Assembly (NCBI GenBank): GCA_037179385.1
Contig: CM074187.1
Coordinates: forward strand, 48,642,879 to 48,706,878
Reading direction: 5' to 3'
DNA from: Holothuria scabra
Taxonomy: Eukaryota; Echinodermata; Holothuroidea; Aspidochirotida; Holothuriidae
DNA: 64,000 bases
Shown: in pieces, positions 35,456 to 46,234 of the stretch
How positions within the stretch are numbered: position 1 is the stretch's first letter
How the letters are laid out: every line of letters begins with the position of its first letter
Program-made: the position numbers and the translations under genes
Notes under the pieces: generated by a model
Told to the model about the DNA's origin: nothing
Database searches by the model: none
Seen by the model: only the letters and a program-made list of their open reading frames with translations

Positions 35456-36156
35456 GGCTTAAAGTGTACCTCAAGTAAAAAGAAATTTAAATATATACAT
35501 TAAAGACCAAGAAAAATTAATTCTAACAGTCTAACTCTTATCTTCATAGGACATCCCTGAGCTGAGATATAAAATGTTAAAGTTTATTCACTCAGATTTT
35601 AACGGTACATTGGGCAACATTTTTTGATGTCATTCTTGTACTACTCAAATTACAATCTTTGTATTTCTTTGTTTTTCTGAAAGTTACTGCACCTTTTACC
35701 AAGGTGTGACAGCACTCTTACTCTCATGGGGTGATGTAATTAATGAAGACTTCCTTGTGAAACATGCTCTGCAAGCAAACAGGAAGTGTTCAAAGTCATA
35801 AAAACATTTTTTAATTTTAAAGGGAAACAAATCCTGTTAAGAAAGTTGTACAACAAGAAAGTCACAAATTATTGCGCAATCGACCAATTTTTTTTCAAGT
35901 GAATAAACTTCAACACATTAGCGGCTCGCCATAGGGGCACGGGGGGCACTTGCCCCCAAACATTTCCAAAACATTGTCTTCAATTTTCCAAAAATAACGT
36001 TATACAATACAACATGAATAAAAAGTAGTGTTTTTCTTAATCTGGGCAAAGTATCCCAGCCTTTTCTCTCATAAAAATGTAATATATTATTAATACAGTA
36101 CAAACTAATGCGTAATTGTCAAGGATGTAGTTCGTAATTATATCAAAACTTTAGCC

Positions 36157-36269
36157 CAGTACCGGCCGCCCAGAAGCGTTGATAGTGCTACCAGCACCAA
36201 CAGCAGTACTGAATGAGTACTGTTATTGGTGCTGGTAGCGCTACCAATGCTTCTGTGTGGCCGGTTCAG
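36157..36269. repeat. Near-perfect hairpin with ~54-bp arms
   Basis: From cagtaccggccgcccagaag to cagcagtact on the left and agtactgttattggtgctgg to gccggttcag on the right, the two arms pair with few mismatches around a 5-nt loop (gaatg). CAG...CTG-type ends suggest a small hAT-like foldback element; the flanks tttagcc and gtttaca are only partly alike. Confidence 0.7.
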
Positions 36270-36365
36270 GTTTACAGGCTCATTTGACCACTGGTTATAT
36301 GAGATAATATGATTCGAAAAGTTCTGATTTCAATTCATTTCCAACGGTGTGCAGCTCCTTGAAAC

Positions 36366-36875
36366 AAAAATTCCAGAACAAATTTATGTTTTTTTTTTAT
36401 ACTTTGAAGAGGAACATGTTCTAGGCATAGCTCACTGGGGAAATTTTCACTCATTTCCCATGTTTTGTTCTCGAGATATTAGACAGTTAGAATTGAAGTT
36501 GACATACTTTCTACAAAGAGTGAACTTGCAACAGCCAGATGTGATGTCATGTATTCACATTGATGGAAATGTTTAGTTGTTTTTCTCTAAATTTTAACAA
36601 TATTCATACAATTTACCTGTGATATGTTGTAACCATAAGTGCATCCCGAGCAGTGGAAGTTTAAAAATTTAATTTGCTTTAAGGGCAAGATAGCATCCCT
36701 AATCAATTCAAGATCAAACAGGATCAAAAATGAATAAAAAACAAAGCAACACAAAACTTTGACCATCAATGTGAAGAACCGAACATGAGAAATGGATGAA
36801 AACTTCACCAGGGTACTTCGAATATGTTTGTCTTTAACATATTTTAAAAAAAAATGGTTCTGGTCTATTCTTTTT
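36366..36875. mobile_element. M4 long-inverted-repeat element
   Basis: The left arm (ccagaacaaatttatg, then gaagaggaacatgttctagg) pairs with the right arm (cgaatatgtttgtctttaac, then atggttctgg). The middle text (ttctcgagatattagacagt, then gcaacagccagatgtgatgt) is related to the copy at 20772-21300. Confidence 0.65.
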
Positions 36876-37810
36876 ATTGGCGATTTTTCTTTGCGACAAA
36901 GTCAATAATAAAATGTCACATCGTCTTGTAAAGGATTTTCTGATCATTTTGCAATTTGCTTTTCTTTTTATTTAAACGAAATATTTATTGCAAAGGAAAA
37001 CTTAAACTAACGACTCCTTAAATTCTACTTAACAAGCCTAGCAAATGCAATTTCCGGCTATCTGAGAGGTCGCCATTTTTAAAAAATTTCTGTACGCTCC
37101 GCGACAACTGATGGTGGCGCTCCGCTTAGATAGTCTTTCGGGCAGTCAGTCACCACTTCTCATGACCCTCCCCCCCCCCCCGAAAAAAAATATATATTTT
37201 TGCACGACATCCCCTGATACTATTTGAGACGTCTTAGTCTCAAGTTGAGTTTGCCCCCGCCCCCCCCCCCCCAAAAAAAAATCCTTATATCCGCTCTTGC
37301 TTCAACATTTTATATCTCAGCTCAGGAATGTCTCATGAAGATGGCGGTTGGACTGTTGGATTTCACTTTTTTGCTCTTAAATATATATTTTTGATTTTTT
37401 TGACTTGAGGACACCCTTTAAGATCGCAAACTTCAGTGGAACTTTCATTATACATCAATAGCGCCATCTGCTAAGTGTCTTCCTTTGACGTAAATGCGAC
37501 TCGTTTCTACCAAACGCAACGTAGTCATAGCAGGTAGCTGGAAGCTCCCTGATCGTAGGACCTACTACTCTACTCTATGGGGCTAGTTAAGTTGACTCTT
37601 AAGAATCATGTGACAATAGCTGTCTCACTCAGTCAGTGACTTAGCCACGGGGGGGGGGGTTAGAATACCCGTGACCCAACCTTGCAATGCAAAAAAAAAA
37701 AAACCTAAGTTAGCGGTTTTTTTCCCTATCCGTATAAGCCTACCTTTTCCTCATGTAGTGCCCTGTGGTATTTCCTTTATAAAAGACCACACGAAGAATG
37801 TATACAGTTG

Positions 37811-38211
37811 CACGCACGTCTATCACGTGATTGATATGATTTCGTGGGATTAATATCTCGAGGGGCAGGATCCACTGCGGGAGAATTTGTTCCCATAACT
37901 GGTGTTTCGTCTGGACTATGACTATCTCCATCTTCAGGAGGTTCAACTATAATTGTATCGTCAGGTTCATTTACGGTCTCTTTATCTGAATCCTGAAGGG
38001 AGTCGTTTCCTTGATTAGACGCTAAGTCCTCATCAAGGTCTTGTGGTTCCTTAGAATCCTGTAAGTGACATTTCCGTATTTGATCCTGGTGGCGTTTAAC
38101 TGTGGCCCCATGTTCTAACTGAAATTTGAAAGAAACTGGGCCCGTTATTTCGCTTATTTTGCCAGTGACCCACTTTGGACCTCTTTGACCAAAGTTACGA
38201 ATAAAGACTTT
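37811..38211 (-). pseudogene. Gypsy element A: C-terminal end of pol
   Basis: It continues the integrase frame below a TAA stop at 38209-38211. It corresponds to the C-terminal integrase and tail encoded at 51627-52050 in copy B (GPVSF motif, acidic DSLQDSD and PDDTII stretches). Similarity ends near 37811 at gtctatcacgtga, short of the pol terminus, and no polypurine tract or 3' LTR follows, so the 3' end of copy A is truncated. Confidence 0.75.
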
Positions 38212-39192
38212 TTAACCTATTTGGGATTCTCGAGAAACAGCCGTTTTGTCATGGGTCTTCTTTTGATTTTCTTGTTTCTGAATAACCCTAGCTTCAATGT
38301 CGGGACGGACGAAGTCCAATCTCGAACGTAATTCCCTTCCCTGCACCAATTCCGAAGGGGAAACTCCTGTACTTGTGTACGGGGTTATTCTGTACTTAAA
38401 CAAAAACCGTGACATTTTGTCATCGATCGACCCTTCATTCATTCTCTTTACCCCTTGTTTGAAAGTTTGGACTGCTCGTTCGGCTAGTCCATTCGATGAT
38501 GGGTGATACGGAGCGAAAGTGACATGTTTGATGCCATTCTGCTTACAAAATACTTTGAATTCTTCGCTTACGTAAGAAGTACCGTTATCACTTACTAACG
38601 TATCTGGAATAGCAAATTTAGCAAAGGTTTTCCTTAATTTCTGTATCGTTGCTCCACTAGTGCTTGAATTCATCTTATGCACTTCTATCCACTTAGGATG
38701 TGCATCTACAATTATTAAAAACATGTGACCCATGAAAGGGCCTGCATAATCGATGTGCAGTCTTGACCATGGCCGTGTGGGCCACGCCCAAGGTTGCAAA
38801 GGAGCTTTGGGTGGCGCTGGCCTACTTTCTTGGCAGATGGCACATTGCTTCACCAAGTCTTCAATTTCCTTATCCAGTTTCGGCCACCAAACAAATGCGC
38901 GCGCTAGACTTTTTATACGCGCTCCACCCTCATGACTTTCGTGTAGCTCCTTCATTAACTGTTTACGACCTTTACTTGGTACGATAACACGATTACCCCA
39001 TAGTAAACAACCATCATGAAGCGAAAATTCGTTTTGCCTTCGAGCATATGGCTTCAGAGCTTCGTCCTGAATTCGCTCTGGCCAACCTTGTGACACAAAT
39101 GTGAGCACTTTTGACAAAATCGGATCCTTTTTGGTCCAATTTTTTATTTGCGTGGTTGTTACAGGGCTATCATTGAGATGTTCTAACATCAA
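38212..39192 (-). pseudogene. pol: Gypsy element A: integrase
   Basis: A 326-codon piece of a Ty3/gypsy-type integrase that would insert element cDNA into the genome. Visible features in order: zinc-binding HHCC region (HESHEGG near residue 84, CAICQ near 123), then the catalytic core with D in HIDYAGP, D in SDNGTSY and E in NGLAERAVQ. The frame ends at a premature TAA before the C-terminal domain. It reads on from the RNase H region only after a frameshift, so it is part of a dead copy. Confidence 0.9.
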
Positions 39193-39706
39193 TACTGTCT
39201 CTGGAGGAGTCGGTATGTTCGCAGGGGTGTCTGGTAGTGGAAGGCGACTCAGGGCATCTGCGTTAGCGTGTGCCTCTGTTGGCTTAAATTTAAGCGTATA
39301 TATACTCGTACATTGCGAGTGTCAGTGCCCATCTCTGAATTCGCGCGGACGCATGTGTCGGGATGGCGCGATTCTCATTAAATAATCAAGGAGTGGCTTA
39401 TGGTCGGTGACTAAGGTAAAGTGCCTACCGTAAAGGAACGAGTGGAATTTCTTTACCCCAAACACACAAGCCAGACCCTCCTTTTCAATCTGACCATAAT
39501 TCTTTTCCGCAGGCGCTAGGGTGCTGGAGGCAAACCCAATGTGTTTCTCTGAGCCGTCTTCCAATACATGTGCTAGAACTGCCCCTATTCCGTAGGGTGA
39601 TGCATCGCATTGCAAAATCAATGGCTTTTGGGGATCGTAATGAAGTAGCAACTGTGATGACAGTAATAATTTCTTAGAATTTTCGAACGATTTTTTCTCT
39701 TCTTTT
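39193..39706 (-). pseudogene. pol: Gypsy element A: RNase H region, frameshifted
   Basis: RNase H of the pol polyprotein, which would digest the RNA strand of the RNA:DNA hybrid. Motifs seen: [17 protein letters not shown] and VTDHKPLL. Compared with copy B, one base is missing near 39386 (aataatcaagg against aataatccaagg), which throws the frame off after the TDHKPLL motif. A TGA at about 39707-39709 separates it from the RT part. Confidence 0.85.
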
Positions 39707-40463
39707 CCTCATTTCCACTGTTTCCCCTTTCTTAATAGTGCATACAATGGGGCTAATGTAGTTGACAATGTCGGGCGAAATTTCCAATAGTACGTTAAAA
39801 GTCCTAAATACGATTTCAGCTCGGTTTCGTCTGTTGGTGCCCGAGCTTTCTGGATTGCCGTCACTTTATGTGGTAGAGGGTGCAGTCCTTCGGCATCTAT
39901 TTTGTGCCCGTGATAGTACACCAACGGTTTCATGAATTCACATTTATCCCGTCTTAAACGTAGTCCTGTCGTTTTTAGTTTGCTCAGCACCGTCTTCAAA
40001 GTACCGAGATGCTCTTCTTTGGTGCCTCCGTTGATGAGGATGTCATCCAAGTACACCCTAGGTATTCCACGAAGGACGCCCTCTATTGTGCGCTGAAAGA
40101 CGTTAGGCCCGGACGCAATACCGAAGGGAAGACGGTTGTAGCGAAACAGGCCTTTGTGAGTATTAATTACTACGTATTGTTTAGAATCTTCGGCTAGCAA
40201 AAGTTGCTGATATGCTTGGCTCATGTCCAGCTTTGTGAACCATTTCCCTTGTGATAAAGTAGCAAATAAGTCCTCTATTTTAGGAATAGGATACTGGTCT
40301 ACTCTTGACGCTTGGTTCACAGTCATTTTGTAATCCCCAGATATGCGCACCGACTTTTTATCACTCTTTAACACAGGCACAATTGGTGCAGCCCATTCTG
40401 CGAATTGCACCGGCTCAATTATACCTTCGTTTTCCAGTCTAACTAATTCCTTTTCCACGTTAA
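39707..40463 (-). pseudogene. pol: Gypsy element A: reverse transcriptase
   Basis: RT fingers and palm of a Ty3/gypsy element. Motifs: EWAAPIVPVLKSD, KWFTKLDMSQAYQQ, LPFGIASGPNVFQ and the catalytic YLDD. Two residues seen in copy B just before YLDD are missing here (6-bp deletion), and the frame ends at a TGA after GKQWK. The N-terminal side is cut by the M1 insertion at 40464. Confidence 0.9.
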
Positions 40464-40809
40464 AGCGGCTCATTGAGTTGGTTCATGAAATTCAACAAAT
40501 TTTTGCAAACCTATAATGTTTCCTTCACATACCAATGACAAATGGTCAAACTTAGACAATTCCCGTACCATACATACGAATAACTGTCTTATGAGTGAGT
40601 AATTAACGGTTCAAGACCGTTTTCAAAAATTCGTGACCGGATGCATGTACAAAACCGTTACAAGTCAGGACACTAGAAAATTCAAAATCTAACGTTTTCT
40701 GTGACTTTTGGATTTGAAACTGGACTTGTTATGCTATATTGAAGCACTGTTATGTGGTAGTGATCCTTTAAAACTCATTACGTTATCCATAACAACTCAA
40801 TGAGCCTCT
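40464..40809 (+). mobile_element. M1 element inside gypsy element A
   Basis: TTAA at 40460-40463 and 40810-40813. Terminal repeats agcggctcattgagttgg and caactcaatgagcctct. Taking out the element and one TTAA leaves the protease-RT junction in one frame, which proves the insertion site and the 4-bp duplication. The same insertion is present in copies C and B. Confidence 0.9.
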
Positions 40810-40813
40810 TTAA

Positions 40814-41708
40814 GCTTCATTGCATAAGGGACACTGCGAGCTTTGAAAAACTTAGGTGAAACTTGGGGGTCAACATAAATCTTGGCTTTCACCCCCTTTA
40901 ATGTTCCTAATTCCTCTTTGAACACCTCACCATGTTCTTTCAGAATGTCCTCCAATGAACTGCTTGTTACGGTGTTTACATTACTCCAGTCTAGTTTGAT
41001 TTTCGATAGCCACTCACGCCCGAATAAACATGGACTATTTCCATCCACAACAAACAGACGCATTGAAGCCAGTTGATCATTGTATTGTACTTTAACTTTA
41101 AACATTCCAAAAACTTTTAACTCTTCCCCCGTGTAAGTATTTAAACTAACATTAGTTCCTTCGAGAGTTGCGTTTGGCCACATTCTTTTAAAAGTTTTCA
41201 TTGATATCAAAGACAATGATGCTCCCGTGCCCAGTTCCATTGTGAGCGGCTTCTCATTGACCTCCACTTGAACCGTTATAGGACCTCCATTCCTGGAACG
41301 GACGTTGAAGATATACTCTGGACCGGGTTCGTTACTTGATTCAAAATTGTCATTCGTGTCATTTACTTCCACTTGTTTGACCTTCTTCGATCGACATACT
41401 TTTGATTTATGTCCAAGTTTGTCACATTCACTACATGCTTTGTCTTTGAACCAGCAGTCCTGTGATGCATGGTTCATACCCCCACAACGATAACATGCAG
41501 TCTTTGACACGGACTTGTGAATTCACTTTCCCTTTCCGTTCCCCTTGGGAATAAACTGAACGCTTTGCTCGGAAAGTTGTGCGGGCGTAGCCTGTTGGTA
41601 TGTTTGCTTCAAGTCGTTTGCGTTCTTTGACGCAGTCTCTAGACCTATGACAATTTCTAATGCATTTTCAAATGTCAATGACGATTTGGAAAGTAAATTT
41701 CGTCTTAT
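40814..41708 (-). pseudogene. gag: Gypsy element A: truncated gag and protease
   Basis: From high to low coordinates: the last part of gag capsid, two CCHC zinc knuckles (CYRCGGMNHASQDC and CSECDKLGHKSKVC, which bind element RNA), then an aspartic protease. The protease active site reads MELGTGAS where copies B and C have MELDTGSS, so the catalytic aspartate is lost. An in-frame TGA lies near 41523-41525, between gag and the knuckles. The start of gag, where a full element would have most of its capsid, is missing. Confidence 0.88.
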
Positions 41709-41850
41709 CTATTATAGGGCTAAATCACAAGTATTGTAACAAAGGAATAATTGGGAGTATACACGTGGTAGGAACATGATGATACACTGTGAGTTATCAT
41801 TATGCTTAAAGGTACAGTCACACCTAGCATGGAATTACGAATCTACTACA
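41709..41850 (-). repeat. LTR remnant, 5' end of gypsy element A
   Basis: On the minus strand it begins TGTAGTAGATTCG, the same text that follows a polypurine tract at 51549-51559, so it is the LTR start. It joins gag directly, without a primer-binding site, so the LTR may be incomplete on its inner side. Confidence 0.75.
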
Positions 41851-42856
41851 AGCCCCAACCTTCCCCCATGACACCACCCTCCCTCCCATGACACAAACCT
41901 GGCTACGCGCCTGCACTCAATTACTAAGATGAAATGTTGTCTTTTGAAAATGCAATCTATGCCGGATTGAATGACGTCACAGATAACCATTAGTCGTAAC
42001 TTTGATTGCGAACCGATTCGATACACTATCGGTGATGTCACATCATCGATAGCGTATCAGAAACGTTCGCATTATATTATCGACGGTGCATTGATTCAGT
42101 TCAGTAAAGACAAAGGTATTTTGTGACGTCATCAAGAATCTAGCATAATTTTTGTTGCATTAACATGAGACTACAGGTCATCTTTAAATTTACAGGAAGC
42201 CACTGCTTGAAGTAGGCCTGACACTGAATATGCAATATTTGTGTTCTAAAGTATCATGAAAGCGGATGCTTAATTGGAAGAGAAGTATGAAGAAGTTATT
42301 TTGAGATTTAGCTCTAGGTTTGTATAAGTAGTCTGTGGCCAACTGGTTTTAAATACAATAGGCTTACACAGCAAATCTTCCGACGCAAATTTGTGCATTA
42401 TACCAGTCTGAAACGATAAAAGGGTTGGCCTATTAAAGGTACCCGCGCCAGTCTCTCGTAATTACAAATGCGAATGAAGGATAATACCGTGGGCTGCGCA
42501 GCGCAACTGTGATGCTTTCTCTCTCATACATACACCTTGTACAAGCAGAGTGTACTTACGACCAAGAACACGTAAGCATGAGAAAGTAGGTCTTTTCACA
42601 TTTTCGTCATTCTCCAAATACTGTGAAACGTACAATATGACTGGATAACAGTAGCTTTATCCACAGAAACTTTCGAACTGACATTGGCAAGAAATCTGAT
42701 TTCACGTGATAGCGTGATCCTTCTTTTTATTCAATTCTTGCACGCAATAATTGACATTCCAACACGAAGTGGACGTGCATGCTCCGTCCTCGAAAAGGAT
42801 GACCATTACTTCCGATTTAATGCGCTGTATAGCTATATATGGCGGTAGGGCCTTTG

Positions 42857-42880
42857 GGGTTAGGGTTAGGGGTAAGGTTT
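42857..42880 (+). repeat. Short telomere-like (TTAGGG) run
   Basis: ggggttagggttaggggtaa contains two to three TTAGGG-type units inside the chromosome arm. The second copy is near 56962. Confidence 0.5.
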
Positions 42881-43913
42881 ATGTGGAGAGACATTGAATA
42901 AAAGTGACCATCTAAGCTGACGGGCCCCATAAGTATACACATTTAATGTAGGTAATTTTTCAGACAAAACCGGCAAAAACTGCCAAAAATAATACTTTCC
43001 AAGTGTAAAACTAAATTTAATTTTTTATACATTTGAGCCATTAAGTGAAACAGTTTTAAAAGACTTTCCTTGCTTGCATAAAGTGAGGGGATGTTTCCAT
43101 CAGTGACGCACAAGCGCATCCAAATTTTTTTACTAAGGGCTGATGATACCGGGGGACTTTCTTAGCGGAGCGTTACTATCAGCTTGCGCAAAGCGCCGAA
43201 AAATCATGATTTGGTAATGTCTTCCAGGTGGATGGAAAGTGCACTTGACGGCCTATTAATGCATCATCAAAAGGAATACCATGTAGGCCCATTAACTGAC
43301 TAAATTATACTCAAGAGGCGAATGGCTTATGACAAGTTAATCAATGGTCACTTTGTGCTAAATGAAGCAAAGGTGTGATTAAGCCAAACCAAAGCCGGGT
43401 CAAACTCAGTGAAATAACACATGATGGTGTGGGATTGTGACCTAAAACAAGCTAAATGCACACAAGGCATCATGGGAACATGGGATTGGGATTTTGCAAA
43501 ATAGACTGCCTTTTTATGTTTTTGTTTTCCCCAAAATTTTCCCTACTTATTTGACGACATATCCCAAGAAAGTCAAAGTTCTTTCTCAACACATTTTTAC
43601 CAACAAAGTACTTGCTTTCACACAAAGACCATACTGCCATATACAGCCACAAAATGACAACGGCAATGAATTTTGGTAATCGACTTCAGATTACAACCCG
43701 ACCGCAATATCTGAAAACATGGTTCCTGTATCGAGACCAAAATCTGGGGGATCCTTTTTGGGATGGTTCGAGCTTCGAGGTCCTTAAACCTCTGTCCCAC
43801 TTGGGTTCGCTGATGGTTGCCACATTGAGACCCAAAATTTTCAGGAAAAGGGACCATGCTGAGGGTCAAATGTGCTGACTGGGGAGGGGGTTTAGGAGAG
43901 TTGGGGAATGCCC

Positions 43914-44691
43914 ATGGGCGTCCGCAGAAATTTTTACAAGAGGGGGGTGCAAGGTCATTCATGAATGATTGAATTGTGAACACTATCTAAACGGAGCGCC
44001 ACCATAGGTTGGCGTGGAGCGTACAAGAAAATTTTGGGCCTTACAAACCCTCCAGATGGCCGGAAGGACACTTGGCGAGTGTTATAAGTTGCATGTACCC
44101 AGCCATGAAACAGGAATGTCATCTCTGTAATTTTTAGATTTTTAGAATTTTCAATGTAAAAAATTGTTGAAGGGAAATCTGCCTCTCGGTCAAGGCCTAG
44201 CACGCCTATGCACGATAAAACTTGCAACTGTCAAACAGCCTATATAGGCCATATCCGTTACCCAATCATGAATCATAACCCCCGCCTCCCACCCCCATAT
44301 TCACCTTGTATATCCCAGTTACATCCGCTGAGAGTTGAGATCAGCACGGGACCAAACCTAGACCAACACTTCCATCAATAATCGGATGCCATATGCGCAC
44401 TAAATACTTGAAAACTAGTACAATTTTGGCATAGTTTTTACTGTTACAAATTGTCAATAGATATTGCGAATGATGGTCCCCAAATTACGATTTCACTATT
44501 CAGCATACCGTCTTCTCTTTTGCTATTCCTGGTCAAATGTCCGCATATTTCACAAGTAAAATCTGACGCTGTGAGTGAAGATGTTTTGATGACTTATTTT
44601 TAATTTTTTTATTTCAATTTTTAATTAATTTTTTTTTGGGGGGGTGGGTGGGTAAGTGTTCCCTTGCCCCCCCCTCCCTCCGGACGCCCAT
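43914..44691 (+). mobile_element. Family G element, complete copy
   Basis: Inverted ends atgggcgtccgcag and ggacgcccat are flanked by a 10-bp direct repeat gggaatgccc (43904-43913 and 44692-44701). Inside the left end are a G run and one 175-bp-family unit (gcgccaccataggttggcgt), and before the right end a G run followed by C runs. 778 bp, no transposase. Duplications of 9-10 bp fit Mutator-like elements, but I cannot assign the superfamily. Confidence 0.8.
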
Positions 44692-44915
44692 GGGAATGCC
44701 CGTCCAGAGAGCATGTTAAACAGACCCTATATGACGGTTCCTTGACCTGCCTTACTTTCACAGCGGGTGTTGAATGAACGGGTAATCCGACCTACTGCCC
44801 TGGTGAAGCTTTTTCCTTTTACCGTCCTAGGAAAGAAAAGTACACTTCGAGATCAATCGCAGGCATCGCTCAGTTCTCTGCGGTTTTCATGTTTCTCAAC
44901 TTAACAACACAAACT

Positions 44916-45047
44916 ATGATTACGGACAAGGCTGTTTTGCTTGCCTTTGTTGTTCTGTGCCTGTTTACCCTAACATTTTCTGCTGCCTTGTCGTCCTTGA
45001 GTAATTCCGACATTATTTTTCCAGCCTCCAATAAACCTACTTGGTAA
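44916..45047 (+). CDS. Signal-peptide ORF or first coding exon, copy 1
   Basis: ATG opens a 43-codon frame with a basic start, a strongly hydrophobic core (VLLAFVVLCLFTLTF) and small residues (SAALSS) typical of a secretory signal peptide. After residue 40 the sequence aaacctacttg|gtaaatg can be read as a splice donor at 45044; without splicing the frame stops at TAA 45045-45047. The second copy keeps the frame despite a 9-bp length difference, which supports coding. No family recognised. The promoter is not visible as a TATA box. Confidence 0.6.
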   Translation: MITDKAVLLAFVVLCLFTLTFSAALSSLSNSDIIFPASNKPTW

Positions 45048-45874
45048 ATGTGACTTAAACCTGTAAACGTTCTTATTTACGAACGAATTTCTTAATTCCA
45101 TTTTGTTTTATTTCATTCTTGAAATACCACCTCTAGATCTGTTTGTTTAGAAACAAAAGCAATGCCAATTTTGACAATTATGCTCCGACCAAGTTTTGAA
45201 CGTGCATGAGGTACACAGCATGTAGCCTATCATTTGAAGACTGTGGAAATATACGGTACGCTATAACAGGTATAGAGGTGACCAGCCTAAAGATAAATAA
45301 GCATACCCTTTACTTGGGAGTCTTAATTTGTTCCAACTGGCTATGCAGCGTGTCTCACATATCAGCACCAACATTATGTTATATAGAAAAATTAATTAAT
45401 GTCAACTCGGCCGATTTCAGTTGTTGTTCAAAGTTGGGCATTTTGCAAAAGCCGTCGGTTTATTTTTATGATGTACTACAGGAAATTCCAACTGCAAACC
45501 TTTTCTTCCGTTCGTGATGGTAAGCATAACTGTAATCGTGTCGTAATAAAAAAAACTTGGCCCTAAACAGTCACGGAACTAGCTTGTTACGTGAATGAAC
45601 GCTCTTTCTTTCAAACCTTCTGGTACGGTCTAAAGTCCAAGCTTCAGTTACCTAAACAACGCGATCAGCGTGGGTGCACTGATATAAAAGCAAAGTTATA
45701 CAAATTATGTCTAAGCCTTGAGGCAATCATGATGCGTTTCAGGAAGTCTTGTTAACGAGATTGGGCTTAAAAAATGGAATGCGACTGATCTAGGCAAGAA
45801 CACGAAAGGAAGATCCATGCATAGTTGGCTTAAAAAAATTTTTGGAAATATTCGACAAAACAGGGTGTGTTTGA

Positions 45875-46234
45875 AGCGGCTCATTGAGTTGGTTCATGAG
45901 ATTCAACAATTTTTTTCCAAACCTATCGAGTTTTCTTCACACAACAAAGACAAATGGTTAATCTTAGACAATCCCTATACTCTGAACACAAATAAGTGTT
46001 TTATGGGTAGGTGCTTAACGGTTCAAGTCGGTTTTCAAAAATTTGTGACAGGACACTTTTTCAAATAATGTACAAAACCGTTACAAGTCATGACACAAGA
46101 AATTCAAAATTTTAGCGTTTTCTGTGACGTTGTGACTTGAAACTTGACTTGTTATGCTAATTATAAGCATTGTTATGTGACAGTGACCGTTTGAGACTCT
46201 CATTAAGTTACAGATGTCAACTCAATGAGCCTCT
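45875..46234 (+). mobile_element. M1 element, copy 1 of the duplication
   Basis: Terminal repeats agcggctcattgagttgg and caactcaatgagcctct. The left target is TTGA (decayed) and the right is TTAA at 46235-46238. 360 bp. Confidence 0.85.

Larger units (their letters stand above)
35916..37299. mobile_element. hAT-like insertion in M5
   Basis: The 8-bp string cttcaaca flanks it (35908-35915 and 37300-37307), and the uninterrupted M5 carries a similar single site. It starts cattagcggctcg and ends ccgctcttg, short inverted repeats around CANNAGCGG. Inside are an M4 copy, a long hairpin, an inverted 175-bp-family unit (37071-37135) and two C-run/A-run tracts. No transposase ORF. Confidence 0.7.
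35463..37417 (+). mobile_element. M5 element split by a 1.4-kb insertion
   Basis: Flanked by TTAA at 35459-35462 and 37418-37421. The ends agtgtacctcaagtaaaaag and ttgacttgaggacaccct are inverted repeats. The body matches the uninterrupted M5 at 32706-33261 up to 35915 and again from 37308. The material between is a separate insertion. Confidence 0.8.

Noticed and set aside
43618..43983. 121-codon minus ORF, shorter in copy 2
   Set aside because: It crosses into the family G transposon and its length is not conserved between the copies.
45206..45517. 103-codon ORF on the + strand
   Set aside because: The matching sequence in copy 2 (near 59055) has an indel and substitutions that break the frame, so it is not under coding constraint.
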